The notes beneath the pieces are model-generated. The model was not told the origin of the DNA, ran no database searches, and worked only from the letters and a program-made list of their open reading frames with translations. Positions 7,049 to 16,064 of a stretch of DNA of 64,000 nt are shown here, piece after piece. Numbering within the stretch: position 1 is the first letter of the stretch; every line of letters starts with the position of its first letter. The translations under genes and the position numbers were made by a program. Origin of the DNA: Micromonospora coriariae (GTDB lineage: Bacteria; Actinomycetota; Actinomycetes; Mycobacteriales; Micromonosporaceae); NCBI RefSeq assembly GCF_900091455.1, contig NZ_LT607412.1, positions 868,001 to 932,000 on the forward strand, in the 5' to 3' direction.

Positions 7049-8314
7049 ATGACAGCTATCAGCCGGGTGATCGGTCGACAGGTCCTGGACAGCCGTGGCA
7101 ACCCCACAGTCGAGGTGGATGTCGTCCTGGCGGACGGGTCGGCCGGCCGAGCCACCGTGCCGTCCGGCGCGTCGACCGGGGCTAACGAGGCGGTCGAACG
7201 GCGCGACGGCGACCCCGGACGCTTCCATGGCAAGGGCGTCAGCAACGCCGTCGCCGCGGTCACCGGGGAGATCGCCGAGGCGGTGCTCGGCCTCGACGCG
7301 GAGGACCAGGCGCTGGTCGACGAGACCATGATCGAGCTGGACGGCACGAAGGACAAGGGCCGCCTCGGCGCGAACGCGATTCTGGGGGTCTCCCTCGCCA
7401 CGGCGAAGGCCGCGGCCCTCGCCCATCGCCAGCCGCTCTACCGCTACGTGGGTGGAGTCGGAGCCCGCCTGCTGCCGGTGCCGATGATGAACATCGTCAA
7501 CGGTGGCGCGCACGCCGACAACCCGCTCGACTTCCAGGAGTTCATGATCGCCCCGGTCGGTGCGGCGAACTTCTTCGAGGCCGTACGGATGGGCTCCGAG
7601 GTGTTCCACACCCTGCGCCGATCCCTGGCCGCGGCCGGACACAGCACAAACGTCGGCGACGAGGGCGGCTTCGCGCCGAACTTCGCGACCGCCGACGAGG
7701 CACTGCGGTTCGTGCTGCGCGCCATCGAGGACTCCGGCTACGAACCCGGCCAGGACATCACCATCTGCCTGGACCCGGCCAGCTCGGAATTCTTTCGGGA
7801 AGGCGTCTACGAGTACGCCGGCGAGGGCCGCACCCGGACCATGGAAGAGCACATCGACCACCTCCTCGACCTGATCTCCCGGTACCCGATCAGCTCGATC
7901 GAGGACCCGATGGCCGAGGACGACTTCGCCGGCTGGAAGCGGCTCACGGCCCTGGCCGGCGATCGGGTCCAACTGGTCGGCGACGACGTCTTCTGCACCG
8001 ACGTCGACCGGTTGCGCGACGGCATCGCAGGCGGTTACGCCAACGCGATCCTGGTCAAGGTCAACCAGATCGGCACCCTCACCGAAACCCTCGCGACGGT
8101 GGATGCCGCCCACAAGGCGGGTTACCGGGTGGTGATGTCGCACCGATCCGGCGAAACCGAGGACACCACGATCGCGGACCTGGCGGTGGGCGTCGGCTGC
8201 GGTCAGATCAAGACAGGTTCGCTGTCACGCTCGGACCGAACGGCGAAATACAACCAGCTCATCCGAATTGAAGAAGAGCTGGGCTCTCGTGCCGGCTACC
8301 CGGGCCGCCGCTGA
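7049..8314 (+). CDS. eno: Enolase (phosphopyruvate hydratase)
   Basis: A 421-residue enolase converting 2-phosphoglycerate to phosphoenolpyruvate in glycolysis. Family signatures are intact: [34 protein letters not shown], the DEGGFAPN glutamate, EDPMAEDD and GDDVF metal ligands, the catalytic lysine in [10 protein letters not shown], and the SHRSGETED loop. The ATG at 7049 sits 6 bases after AGGGAG; an adjacent GTG at 7046 is too close. The neighbourhood (MerR-redoxin, XRE, MetAP) is not the cell-division context usual for the housekeeping actinobacterial eno, so this may be a second copy. Confidence 0.95.
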   Translation: MTAISRVIGRQVLDSRGNPTVEVDVVLADGSAGRATVPSGASTGANEAVERRDGDPGRFHGKGVSNAVAAVTGEIAEAVLGLDAEDQALVDETMIELDGTKDKGRLGANAILGVSLATAKAAALAHRQPLYRYVGGVGARLLPVPMMNIVNGGAHADNPLDFQEFMIAPVGAANFFEAVRMGSEVFHTLRRSLAAAGHSTNVGDEGGFAPNFATADEALRFVLRAIEDSGYEPGQDITICLDPASSEFFREGVYEYAGEGRTRTMEEHIDHLLDLISRYPISSIEDPMAEDDFAGWKRLTALAGDRVQLVGDDVFCTDVDRLRDGIAGGYANAILVKVNQIGTLTETLATVDAAHKAGYRVVMSHRSGETEDTTIADLAVGVGCGQIKTGSLSRSDRTAKYNQLIRIEEELGSRAGYPGRR

Positions 8315-8323
8315 GGTGTGGAC

Positions 8324-8590
8324 TCAGGACGCTTCGCGGACGCGCAGGTCGGCCAGCCACACCTCGGCCAGGTCGCTGAGCGCGACGCCGAGGACCTCGC
8401 TGAGGCAGACCACGGTGCCGAACGCGGGTGCGGGGAGCCGACCCACCTCGATCTTGCGGAGCGTCTCCGGCGAGATGCCGGCCGCCAAGGCCACCTCGAC
8501 GAGGCTGCGGCCACCTCGCGCGACCCGAAGCGCCGCCCCGAGACGTTGCCCCGCGGCGATCTGTTCAGGAGTGAGCGGTGGGCGAACCAT
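8324..8590 (-). CDS. XRE family helix-turn-helix regulator
   Basis: An 88-residue protein that is essentially one lambda-repressor-type HTH: GRSLVEVALAAGISPETLRK then IEVGRLPAPAFGTVVCLSEV, with a short N-terminal arm (RPPLTPEQIAAGQRLGAALR). The ATG at 8590 has no strong ribosome site, so the message may be leaderless. It is divergent from the methionine aminopeptidase gene and the two share a palindrome at 8653-8666; XRE-MetAP divergent pairs are common in actinomycetes, as I recall. It is the likely local repressor. Its stop is 9 bases from the convergent enolase stop. Confidence 0.85.
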   Translation of the reverse strand: MVRPPLTPEQIAAGQRLGAALRVARGGRSLVEVALAAGISPETLRKIEVGRLPAPAFGTVVCLSEVLGVALSDLAEVWLADLRVREAS

Positions 8591-8652
8591 GTGAGCAGGA
8601 TAGTCCCTTCTCGGACCGGCGACGCCAACCTGCGGACGCCCCCGGCCAGCGT

Positions 8653-8666
8653 GGTATAAATATACC
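8653..8666. promoter_or_regulatory. Candidate XRE operator in the divergent region
   Basis: GGTATA-AA-TATACC is a perfect inverted repeat between the XRE gene and map, strikingly AT-rich for this sequence. It overlaps the region where the map promoter must lie (25 bases before the start) and is the obvious binding site for the XRE protein; inferred. Confidence 0.55.
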
Positions 8667-8690
8667 GCTACGGAGACGGAAGGGTTGGTC

Positions 8691-9509
8691 GTGATCGAGC
8701 TTAAGTCCCCCGACGAGATCGAACGGATGGCCGTGACCGGCCAGTTCGTCGGCGAGCTGCTGGCGGAACTGCGTGAGGTCGCCGCCGTCGGGGTCAACCT
8801 GATGGACCTCGAGCACCACGCCCGCCGCCGGATCAAGGAGCGCGGCGCGGAGTCCTGCTACTGGGACTACGCGCCGTCGTTCGGCCGCGGCCCGTTCCGC
8901 AACGTCCTGTGCCTCTCGGTGAACGACGCGGTGCTGCACGGTCTGCCACACAAATACGCCCTGCGCGACGGTGATCTCCTGAGCATCGACATGGCGCTCG
9001 GGATCGACGGCTGGGTCGCCGACTCCGCACTGTCTGTCATCATCGGCACCCCCTCTTCGGACGACCTGAAGCTGATCGAAGCCACCGAGGTCGCGCTGGA
9101 GGCCGCAATCGACGCCGCGCGGCCGGGCAACCAGCTCGGCGACATCTCCGCCGCCATCGGCGAGGTTGCCCGCCGCTACGGCTACCAGGTCAACAACGAA
9201 TTCGGCGGACACGGCATCGGTCGCACCATGCATGAGGCCCCACACGTCGCCAACAACGGCCGCCCCAGCCGGGGCATGAAGCTCAAGCCGGGCCTGACGA
9301 TCGCGATCGAGCCGTGGTTCTGCCGCAGCACCGACAAGATCAAGTTTGACGAGGACGGGTGGACGATCCGGTCCGTGGACGGCTCGCGGACGGCACACTC
9401 CGAGCACACCGTCGCCATCACCGAGGCCGGCCCCCAGGTGCTCACCCGCCGCCCCGGGCACGCCACAAGGCCGGGCAACCGCAGCGGGCAGTCGGTCGCG
9501 ACGTCCTGA
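8691..9509 (+). CDS. map: Methionine aminopeptidase, type I
   Basis: A 272-residue metallopeptidase removing the initiator methionine from nascent proteins. The five metal ligands are present: aspartates in SIDMALGIDGWVADSA, histidine in GGHGIGRTMHEAP, and glutamates in IAIEPWF and EHTVAITEAG; the substrate-side histidine is in VLHGLPH. The GTG at 8691 is preferred because GGAAGGG ends 6 bases before it; a TTG at 8685 is also in frame. It has no N-terminal zinc extension. Being under a dedicated divergent regulator suggests a conditionally expressed extra MetAP rather than the secY-linked housekeeping copy. Confidence 0.93.
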   Translation: MIELKSPDEIERMAVTGQFVGELLAELREVAAVGVNLMDLEHHARRRIKERGAESCYWDYAPSFGRGPFRNVLCLSVNDAVLHGLPHKYALRDGDLLSIDMALGIDGWVADSALSVIIGTPSSDDLKLIEATEVALEAAIDAARPGNQLGDISAAIGEVARRYGYQVNNEFGGHGIGRTMHEAPHVANNGRPSRGMKLKPGLTIAIEPWFCRSTDKIKFDEDGWTIRSVDGSRTAHSEHTVAITEAGPQVLTRRPGHATRPGNRSGQSVATS

Positions 9510-9618
9510 CGGACGCCGCCCTGGCGCGTGCGGTTGCTCTGGCAGGTCCCTCCCGCGAGGGAGGGCCTTCCCCTGTCGGCGGGGGCCACACGCGCCGGGG
9601 CGCCGCAAGGATCGGTGC

Positions 9619-10554
9619 ATGACGACATCGGCATCGATCGCTCGCAGGACCGGCCACGGCCTGACGTACGCGGTGCTCGCCTGGGCTGTGGCATACGGGG
9701 GCGTTCGCCTGGCGTGGACCGTCGGCGAGGCTCCGGAGTTCGGACAGTTCGGGTCGGATCTGCTCGGTTTCACCGGCTGGCGATCGGTGGCGTTATGCGT
9801 GTCAGCGGGTGTTCTGGCGGTTGCCTTGGACCGGGTGGCGACATGGCGACCGGCGCTTGCGGGAGTCGCCTGGACGGTCGCCGGGGCACTTGTCGCGGCA
9901 GCCGCGATCCTGCTGCCGGAGTTGGTGGGCTTCCTGCTGTTCACTGTCGGCCCGTACTTCGACCCGGTGGCGTTCACCAGCCGGCTCGGTTGTGTCACCG
10001 GAGCGGTCCTGCTCGGTCTGGCCACCGCCCGCTATCAGCGGCGTACCCGGGGCGACTGTCCGGACTGCTGCCGGACGGTCCGACCGGGTCCGCGGCGCTC
10101 AGCACCCGCGCTGTGGGCGCGTTGGGCCGCGTACGCCGCGGTAGCCGGCCTCGTCGCCCGCTTCGCGGCCCAGGTCGTGGTGGGATTCGACGGGCTTACG
10201 CACGACGCCTCGGTGATCGGGTTGGAGATCGGGCTGTTGCTGGCTGGAGTGCTGTTGCCGCTGGCACTGGTACACCGCTGGGGTGAGATCTGGCCGGGGT
10301 GGGTGCCGCTGCTCGCCGGACGCACGATCCCTCGTCCGCTGTTGCTGGTGCCCGGCTTCGGGCTCGGGGCGGGCATCGTGGCCTACTTCGGTATGGGGCT
10401 GGCGCAATTGGCGTCGGGATCGGTCAGCCAGTTCTCCGACACGTTCCTCTGGGTGGCGATGTCGGCGTACTGCGTCCTGGGGCTCGGCCTCGTCGCGGCG
10501 TCAAGCGACTACCACCTACGCACCCGCGCCGCGTGCGGGGCCTGCGGCCGGTGA
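9619..10554 (+). CDS. Multi-span membrane protein of unknown function
   Basis: A 311-residue integral membrane protein with about seven hydrophobic segments, for example LTYAVLAWAVAYGGVRLAW, VALCVSAGVLAVALD, VAWTVAGALVAAAAILL and FLWVAMSAYCVLGLGLVAA. A cytosolic-looking loop RRTRGDCPDCCRTVRPG and a C-terminal ACGACGR supply cysteine pairs that could bind a metal. The ATG at 9619 is the first in-frame ATG; no strong ribosome site is visible. It follows map by about 110 bases on the same strand, but co-regulation is uncertain. I do not recognise a characterised family. Confidence 0.8.
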   Translation: MTTSASIARRTGHGLTYAVLAWAVAYGGVRLAWTVGEAPEFGQFGSDLLGFTGWRSVALCVSAGVLAVALDRVATWRPALAGVAWTVAGALVAAAAILLPELVGFLLFTVGPYFDPVAFTSRLGCVTGAVLLGLATARYQRRTRGDCPDCCRTVRPGPRRSAPALWARWAAYAAVAGLVARFAAQVVVGFDGLTHDASVIGLEIGLLLAGVLLPLALVHRWGEIWPGWVPLLAGRTIPRPLLLVPGFGLGAGIVAYFGMGLAQLASGSVSQFSDTFLWVAMSAYCVLGLGLVAASSDYHLRTRAACGACGR

Positions 10555-10600
10555 GCGGTGACCGGTGTCAGCGCCCACGGCCGTCATCTGGCTGCTCCAT

Positions 10601-11068
10601 TCAGTGCTGGATGAGACCGCCGGCCGGGACGGAGGCGACGTGGCCGGTTACCGGAAGGGTCTGCGCCAGTGCGAGACCAACGTCGACAAGCGCCGATCGG
10701 CGCAGGCGAGCTACGTCGGTTATCGGAGTCCAGACCGACTCGGCGGTTGCGCCGTTCGGCTCGGGCCGGAGAGTGCCGCCGGTGATACGAACTCTGTAGA
10801 AGACGCCGACATTCTGGTGCTCGTTCCCCAACCACGCCTCGGCAGCGGGGATCACTCTCGAGTCCACACCCAGTAGGCGTTCGACGACCGCGTCGTAGCC
10901 GGTCTCCTCGGCGACCTCCCGGATCACCGCATCGAACGGATCCTCCGCGTGCTCGACCTTGCCGCCTGGGAGGGTCCACTGCGGGTCGCCCGTCGGCGGC
11001 ACGTAATGGGCGAGCAGCACCCGCTCATCCGCGATGCACACGGCGTACGCCGCCAGCCGAAAGCTCAT
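10601..11068 (-). CDS. Nudix hydrolase
   Basis: A 155-residue hydrolase of nucleoside diphosphate-linked substrates. The Nudix box is complete: GGKVEHAEDPFDAVIREVAE followed by ETGYD, giving the G-x5-E-x7-REVxEExG pattern with the metal-binding glutamates. The preceding strand LAAYAVCIADERVLLAHY is typical of the fold. Start ATG at 11068 with upstream GCGAGG. The substrate cannot be predicted. It is followed at its 3' end by the convergent membrane protein gene. Confidence 0.9.
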   Translation of the reverse strand: MSFRLAAYAVCIADERVLLAHYVPPTGDPQWTLPGGKVEHAEDPFDAVIREVAEETGYDAVVERLLGVDSRVIPAAEAWLGNEHQNVGVFYRVRITGGTLRPEPNGATAESVWTPITDVARLRRSALVDVGLALAQTLPVTGHVASVPAGGLIQH

Positions 11069-11148
11069 CCTCGCACCCCCGCCCGGACCCTATTCCATCG
11101 ACCTGTGCCGCGACACTGGCCAAACGGGGGTGCCCTGTTCGCGGGCAC

Positions 11149-11217
11149 TCAGTCGAGACAGAACTCGTTGCCCTCGATGTCCGGCCGGTTGGCGAGCCCG
11201 TCAGGCGAGCCTCCACG
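11149..11217 (-). pseudogene. C-terminal remnant of a VOC (glyoxalase/bleomycin resistance) protein
   Basis: On the minus strand a short open segment ends in RPDIEGNEFCLD-stop; the (D)xEGNEFCL(D) ending is the characteristic C-terminus of VOC superfamily proteins, including the metal-binding glutamate. No start or N-terminal half is present: the frame runs back directly into the end of the FAD monooxygenase gene. It therefore looks like a gene truncated by a rearrangement. Confidence 0.5.
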
Positions 11218-11218
11218 A

Positions 11219-12811
11219 TTACGGCCCGAGCCAGCGGTCCAGGTAGGCGAGCAGCCCGGTCAGGTCGGTGCCACCAGCCCGGTAGCCGATGTGCCCATCG
11301 GGACGGACCAGGAACACGCCATTGACGCCGGCGCCGAGACCCAACCGTCGCAACGCCTGAGCAGCGGACGTGGAGGCCGCTGCGGCGGCCCCGGGCTCGG
11401 TCAACCGGTGCACGGTGAGCCGATGCCGGGCCAGCCTCGCGGTGTCGCCGGCCGGCCAGGCAGCGGATGGTCCGCACAGCAGCAGGTGCCATCCGGGCGT
11501 GGAGGTGAGCCGATGCAGCGTGCTGGCGTCTCCACCGCCGGGCAGCGGGGCGTCGGGCAGCCGGTCGCCGGGGCGTGGACCGGTCCGCGACGGGTGCGGC
11601 CCTTGCACCGACAGCGCACTGTTCCGGTAGCTGATGCCCAGCTGCGACACCGTCCGGAACGCGGAGGCCCGCACCAACCGGGACGCGAGCACGACCGGGA
11701 TGAGAGCGGGGGCGATCCGGGTACGAGCGAACCGGACGGCTGGGTTGGTGGACGTCGCGACAGTGAACGCCCGGTCGCTGAAGCGCAGCACCATCCGACC
11801 GACTGGCGCCCGTTCCGTCTCGTAGGTGTCCAGCAGCGTCGAGTTGGCGTCGCCCCGCAGGACCTGGGCGAGTTTCCAGCCGAGGTTGACCGCGTCCTGA
11901 ATGCCGGTGTTCATTCCCTGCGCGCCGGCGGGGCTGTGGATGTGCGCGGCGTCGCCGGCCAGGAACACCGGCCCGGCACGGTAGTGGGTGGCGGCGCGGT
12001 GGTGCAGCCGGAAGTTGGTCATCCAGACCGGATCACGCAGACGCACGGTCGCACCGGTGTACGTGTCGGCGAGTGCCTGCACTTCGTCGAGGGTGACCGG
12101 GGCGCCTGGTGAGACCACCTCGGCGGGTGGCCGCATGACCAGCAGGCGCCAGGTGGCCGGGTGCCCGAGTGGGAAGAGGAAAAGCATCCCGCGCTCGGAC
12201 AGGAACACGTGCGCCGCCCCGGTGTCGAGGCCCTCGGCCTCCAGGTCGGCCAGGACGAACGTCTGCGGATACGCGGCGCCCTCGAATCCGATTCCGGCGA
12301 GGTGCCGCACGGCGCTGTGCGCGCCGTCGCAACCCACCACGTACCGGGCCGCCACCCGCTCCGCCCGGCCGTCCCCATGGTGCAGCGTCGCCACCGCACC
12401 GTCGCCGCCACGGTCCAGACCCGCCAGCTCGACACCCCGTTCGATGTCAAGCCCCACCGCCGCGAGGTGCTCGCCCAGGATGCGCTCGGTCTCCGCCTGC
12501 GACAGGAACAACAGGTACGGATACGCGGTGCCCGACAGACCCAGGTCGAACAGCGGCACGGTGCGCGCCCGCCCCCGCGCGTGCAGGCACAGCCGTACCG
12601 CGCGGTTCCCGACGGCCACCATCTCGTCGGTCACCCCGAGATTGGCGAGGACCTCCAGGGTCCGGGGCTGAACCGCCAGGGCACGGGACTCATGAACCCG
12701 GTCGAGAGATCGATCTACCACCCGGACCCGCACGCCTGAGGCGGCCAGTTGCCCGGCCATGGCGAGTCCGGTTGGCCCCGCCCCGACCACCAGAACCTCG
12801 ACGGCGCTCAC
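11219..12811 (-). CDS. FAD-dependent aromatic monooxygenase
   Basis: A 530-residue class A flavoprotein hydroxylase (UbiH/PheA/TfdB-like) expected to hydroxylate an aromatic or polyketide substrate using NAD(P)H and oxygen. The dinucleotide fold is at residues 6-20 (VVGAGPTGLAMAGQLA), the DG motif at VVGCDGAHSAVRHLAG, and the GD motif at FLAGDAAHIHSPAGAQGMN. The C-terminal 120 residues form the thioredoxin-like domain found in the PheA branch. The start is GTG at 12811. Relatives include antibiotic-tailoring and antibiotic-inactivating enzymes, but there is no biosynthetic cluster here. The next 250 bases upstream show nothing convincing. Confidence 0.9.
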   Translation of the reverse strand: MSAVEVLVVGAGPTGLAMAGQLAASGVRVRVVDRSLDRVHESRALAVQPRTLEVLANLGVTDEMVAVGNRAVRLCLHARGRARTVPLFDLGLSGTAYPYLLFLSQAETERILGEHLAAVGLDIERGVELAGLDRGGDGAVATLHHGDGRAERVAARYVVGCDGAHSAVRHLAGIGFEGAAYPQTFVLADLEAEGLDTGAAHVFLSERGMLFLFPLGHPATWRLLVMRPPAEVVSPGAPVTLDEVQALADTYTGATVRLRDPVWMTNFRLHHRAATHYRAGPVFLAGDAAHIHSPAGAQGMNTGIQDAVNLGWKLAQVLRGDANSTLLDTYETERAPVGRMVLRFSDRAFTVATSTNPAVRFARTRIAPALIPVVLASRLVRASAFRTVSQLGISYRNSALSVQGPHPSRTGPRPGDRLPDAPLPGGGDASTLHRLTSTPGWHLLLCGPSAAWPAGDTARLARHRLTVHRLTEPGAAAAASTSAAQALRRLGLGAGVNGVFLVRPDGHIGYRAGGTDLTGLLAYLDRWLGP

Positions 12812-13060
12812 CGGACATCGGCCCGTCGAGAGCCGACGCTCGCGACCGGCGCCTGCAGCGGACCGGCTGAGGTCCCGAACGTGATCACGTCCTCAATGCC
12901 GACCATCCAGATCCCTCGGCTCGACGCGCGCCTGCCCCGTCTCGACCCGACGGTATCGCCAACTGCGGCCCGTCAACCAGCCACCCCGGTCGACGACGCC
13001 GCGAAGATCCTCGCCGCCGACCGGGTGTACATCGAAGTCCCGTGCTCTCCCCGCTGACTG

Positions 13061-14263
13061 TCAGCCGCAGATCAGGTCGTCGAGCAGTACCATCTGCCGC
13101 TGTATGACAGCCGTTGCCCGGTCCGGGTCGGCCAGCTCGGTGGCCAGGTACAAGACCGTCGAGCGTTTTCCGCCGGGGGTGACCGCGGCGAGGGTGCTCA
13201 TCCCTGGCATGGATCCGACGTGCGCCCAGGAGCCGCCGCACCGGTTGGGTATCCACATGATGCCGAGCCCGTAGCGGATGCCGGGCCGGATTGCCTGGAA
13301 CCCGTCGGCCAGCACGGTTCGGTGCAGCTCGGCCATCTGTCCGGGCCGCAACAGCTGGCCGCGCGCCAATGCCTGCCAGAAGCGGGTCATGTCGCTGGTG
13401 GTGCTGACCAGGCCGCCGGCCGAGGCCGTCACTGTCGGATTGAAGATCGTCGTGTCTACCAGCGGCTCGCCCGGCGCGAACTGCCGGTACCCCTCGGCGT
13501 GGGGCTGGGGCAGGGTCGGCCGGTCGCCGGGGTAGAACGTATGGGTCAGGTGCAGCGGCGCCAGGATCCGGGAGCGTACCTCGCCGTACCACAGGTGTCC
13601 GGTGACCCGTTTGATGAGCATCCCGGCCAGGAGGTAGTTGGTGTTCGCGTAGCTCCAGTGCGTGCCGGCGGCGAACAGCGGCGGGTGGCGCATCGCGATC
13701 GCCACCAACTGCGCCTCGGTGTAGTGGTCCAAGCGGTGCGCCAGGAACCCGTCGGCCGACCTCAGCACGGCGAGGTCGTTGGTGGCGTCGTAGAGGCCGC
13801 TGGTGTGCTGCAGGACGTGTCGTACGGTGACGTGCCGGCCGTCGTTGCCGTTGCCTTCGACGACACCGGGCAGCCACCGTTCGATCGGGTCGTCCAGCCC
13901 GATCCGGCCCTCGCCGACGAGTTGAAGCAGCACCACCGACACGAAGGTCTTCGTGGTGCTGCCGATCCGGAAGTACCCGTCCACCGGCATCGGCGCGCCG
14001 GTGTCCATGTCGGCCACGCCGCTGCGGGCCACGGTCACCCGGTTCGCGTCGCGGACCAGGCCCTGCGCCCCGGACACGCCGAGGTCGCGCAGATCGTCGA
14101 GGCCGTGCTGGAGCACCGCTGCCGGGGACCGGTGATCCGAGGCCGGCGGCGCAGCCGTCCCGGCCCCACCGCCGACCGCCGCGGCCAGCACCGCGCCAGC
14201 CGTCGCGGCCGCTACCACCCTCCGCCACCGCACAGTTCTCTGGACTGCGGAATGTGTTCTCAC
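13061..14263 (-). CDS. Secreted serine hydrolase (class C beta-lactamase / DD-peptidase family)
   Basis: A 400-residue exported protein of the PF00144 family. A signal peptide (VVAAATAGAVLAAAVGGGAG) precedes a catalytic domain with the three expected motifs: STTK (in RIGSTTKTF), YAN (in WSYANTNYLL) and HVG (in AHVGSMPGM). It may act as a DD-carboxypeptidase, an esterase or a peptidase such as R61-type. The GTG at 14263 is chosen for its AAGGAG ribosome site 7 bases upstream, although the frame continues back to 14365. Confidence 0.9.
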   Translation of the reverse strand: MRTHSAVQRTVRWRRVVAAATAGAVLAAAVGGGAGTAAPPASDHRSPAAVLQHGLDDLRDLGVSGAQGLVRDANRVTVARSGVADMDTGAPMPVDGYFRIGSTTKTFVSVVLLQLVGEGRIGLDDPIERWLPGVVEGNGNDGRHVTVRHVLQHTSGLYDATNDLAVLRSADGFLAHRLDHYTEAQLVAIAMRHPPLFAAGTHWSYANTNYLLAGMLIKRVTGHLWYGEVRSRILAPLHLTHTFYPGDRPTLPQPHAEGYRQFAPGEPLVDTTIFNPTVTASAGGLVSTTSDMTRFWQALARGQLLRPGQMAELHRTVLADGFQAIRPGIRYGLGIMWIPNRCGGSWAHVGSMPGMSTLAAVTPGGKRSTVLYLATELADPDRATAVIQRQMVLLDDLICG

Positions 14264-14414
14264 ATCGAGGCTCCTTTTCGGGAATGCGACTGTGCGCAAA
14301 CCGTACGAAGAACCTCGATGTCTGCACCAACCGGAAAACCCGGAACTCGACCTGGGGGCTAGCACCCACTACCCGATCTGATCGTCACAAGATCAGTGGC
14401 AACTGACTCCGAGG

Positions 14415-14533
14415 GTGGTTCGGGAGGGCCGCCGACGGTACCGACTGCTCGGGCCGGTCGAGGTGTGGTCTCTCGCCGGGGTGCGGCTGGCCATCGGCAC
14501 GCCGATGCAGATGCGCCTGCTGGCCATCCTGAT
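14415..14533 (+). pseudogene. N-terminal remnant of a SARP/BTAD regulator
   Basis: The open segment RYRLLGPVEVWSLAGVRLAI then GTPMQMRLLAILM matches the first 35 or so residues of SARP (AfsR/DnrI) activators (xFRLLGPVEV ... GxPKQRxLLAxLL). After this the similarity ends and a stop follows at 14609; there is no remainder of the DNA-binding or BTAD domain. It is a truncated gene. The surrounding 14264-14732 holds nothing else I can support. Confidence 0.55.
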
Positions 14534-14732
14534 GCCCGGCCGCGTCGGACTCAGGGACGCTCGACCGGCTGTGAGCGTCCGCTCCTGTCTCAGGCTGCCC
14601 TCGGCCTGACCCTCGTCGAAGCCCCGGCACGGGTGAGGCAATGCGCCCGGCAGCCATCCGAACGCATTGCATCGACAGGGGCCGCATACCGGCGTCTCCA
14701 GCCGGCGGCATCGGCGGCGATCGGTTTCCTGA

Positions 14733-15020
14733 TCAGAAGGGGGGCGCGTCCTCGCCCATCAGCGCCAGCACGACGCCTCCCTTACCGGTCTTGAGACTCT
14801 GGACCACGACCTTGCCGGTGCTGCCGTTGGGCAGCTCCAACGTGAAGGTCTTCCCGACCGCGTTCTTGGGGCCGTTGCCGGCGCTGTTGGCGGGTCGGAA
14901 GTCACCTGCCCACGGTGGGATCCCACCCCTGCGGGCGGGCTCGGCGAAGAGCGCGGCGGTGCCGGGGGTCCTGGTGCCGTCCGAGGAGAGAAGCACTGAG
15001 GCGCTGCGATAGGTAGCCAT
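14733..15020 (-). CDS. Small conserved-looking hypothetical protein
   Basis: A 95-residue protein, probably a small beta-rich domain (TYRSASVLLSSDGTR, TFTLELPNGSTGKVVVQSL, GGVVLALMGEDAPPF). Similar short proteins with a TYxSxxxLL start and GxxGxVxVxS core are familiar in actinomycetes, but none is characterised to my knowledge. The ATG at 15020 has no good ribosome site; an in-frame TTG at 15029 is an alternative. Confidence 0.55.
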   Translation of the reverse strand: MATYRSASVLLSSDGTRTPGTAALFAEPARRGGIPPWAGDFRPANSAGNGPKNAVGKTFTLELPNGSTGKVVVQSLKTGKGGVVLALMGEDAPPF

Positions 15021-15182
15021 ATACGGCAAGGCTATCCCGGACTGTGCTCGTTCGCGTCACGACTACTCCAGCGGCCGACGAGATAGCGCGTCGACCCGAT
15101 GGACAGTCGGAGTCGTTGGGTGGGCGCAGCTGCCACATACGATGGCGCGAACGAGCACCCCGCTCATGAGGAGTCCGTCCTG

Positions 15183-16064
15183 ATGCCCTCGACGACTGTC
15201 CTGCTGGAGCGCCTACTCAGGGCCGGAATGCGTGAGGTCGTCACAGTTGAGCCGGTGACAGGTGGGGTCGCGGCGCTCGCGGGCATCGCGACCCGCCGGG
15301 ACGCGCCGTCGGTGTTCGTCAAGGCCTTCGCCGAGGCCCCGGCCGACGACGTCTTCGTCGCGGAGGCCGAGGGGCTGGCCGCCCTACGTGAGCTCGGCGG
15401 AGTGGCGACACCCGAGGTGATCCTGGCGGACCGGGAACTGCTTGTGCTGTCGGTGCTGCGGCCGAGGCCGCACAGCGAGGTCTTCTGGGAGCAGTTCGCC
15501 CACGTGCTCGCCCGCATGCACATGAGCACGACCCATCCGCGCTTCGGATGGCACCACGACAACTGGCTGGGCCGTCGCCGCCAGATCAATACGTGGAATG
15601 ACGACGGCTTTGCCTTTTTCGCACAGCACCGGCTGCTTCGGTGGCTCGGGCAGCCTCGCGTCGAGGCGGCACTGGACGCCGGAGACCGGGCGGCGTTGGA
15701 GCGGTTGTGCCACCGGCTGCACGACCTGCTGCCGGGCCGGCCGGCGTGCCTGACGCACGGCGACCTGTGGGCACAGAACATCCTGGCCACTCCGGACGGG
15801 CAACCCGCGCTGATCGACCCGGCCGTGTCGTACATGTGGGCCGAGGTCGACCTCGCTCACGTGTGGTCCACCTCGCCCCCGCCCGAGGCGCGACGGATGT
15901 TCGAGGTCTATGCGGAGCTGACGTCGCTCGACGGCGACTGGCCGGCCCGCATGCCGATCATCCAACTACGGCAACACCTCGCCGTGCTGGCCCAGTTCGA
16001 CGACGACTGGGGCGCGGCTGACCAGATCCGCGCCGTCCTTGCCCCGTTCCGGAAGCGATCCTGA
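15183..16064 (+). CDS. Fructosamine kinase family phosphotransferase
   Basis: A 293-residue kinase of the FN3K/APH fold, expected to phosphorylate ketosamine adducts so that they fall off glycated proteins or amino acids. The catalytic loop is CLTHGDLWAQNIL (HGDxxxxN) and the metal motif is ALIDPAVSYMWAEVDLA, in which IDP replaces DFG as in fructosamine kinases; FGWHHDNWLG is also typical of the family. The ATG at 15183 has GAGGAG 9 bases upstream. It is monocistronic by appearance. Confidence 0.85.
   Translation: MPSTTVLLERLLRAGMREVVTVEPVTGGVAALAGIATRRDAPSVFVKAFAEAPADDVFVAEAEGLAALRELGGVATPEVILADRELLVLSVLRPRPHSEVFWEQFAHVLARMHMSTTHPRFGWHHDNWLGRRRQINTWNDDGFAFFAQHRLLRWLGQPRVEAALDAGDRAALERLCHRLHDLLPGRPACLTHGDLWAQNILATPDGQPALIDPAVSYMWAEVDLAHVWSTSPPPEARRMFEVYAELTSLDGDWPARMPIIQLRQHLAVLAQFDDDWGAADQIRAVLAPFRKRS

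Noticed and set aside
12812..13060. A short gene between the monooxygenase and serine hydrolase genes
   Set aside because: The only open frame (12749-13057, plus strand) lacks a ribosome site and any family resemblance, and overlaps the monooxygenase start.
12885..14369. A 494-codon minus-strand frame overlapping the serine hydrolase gene
   Set aside because: The overlapping frame from 14263 contains the STTK, YAN and HVG motifs and a signal peptide; this one is Arg/Gly-rich noise.
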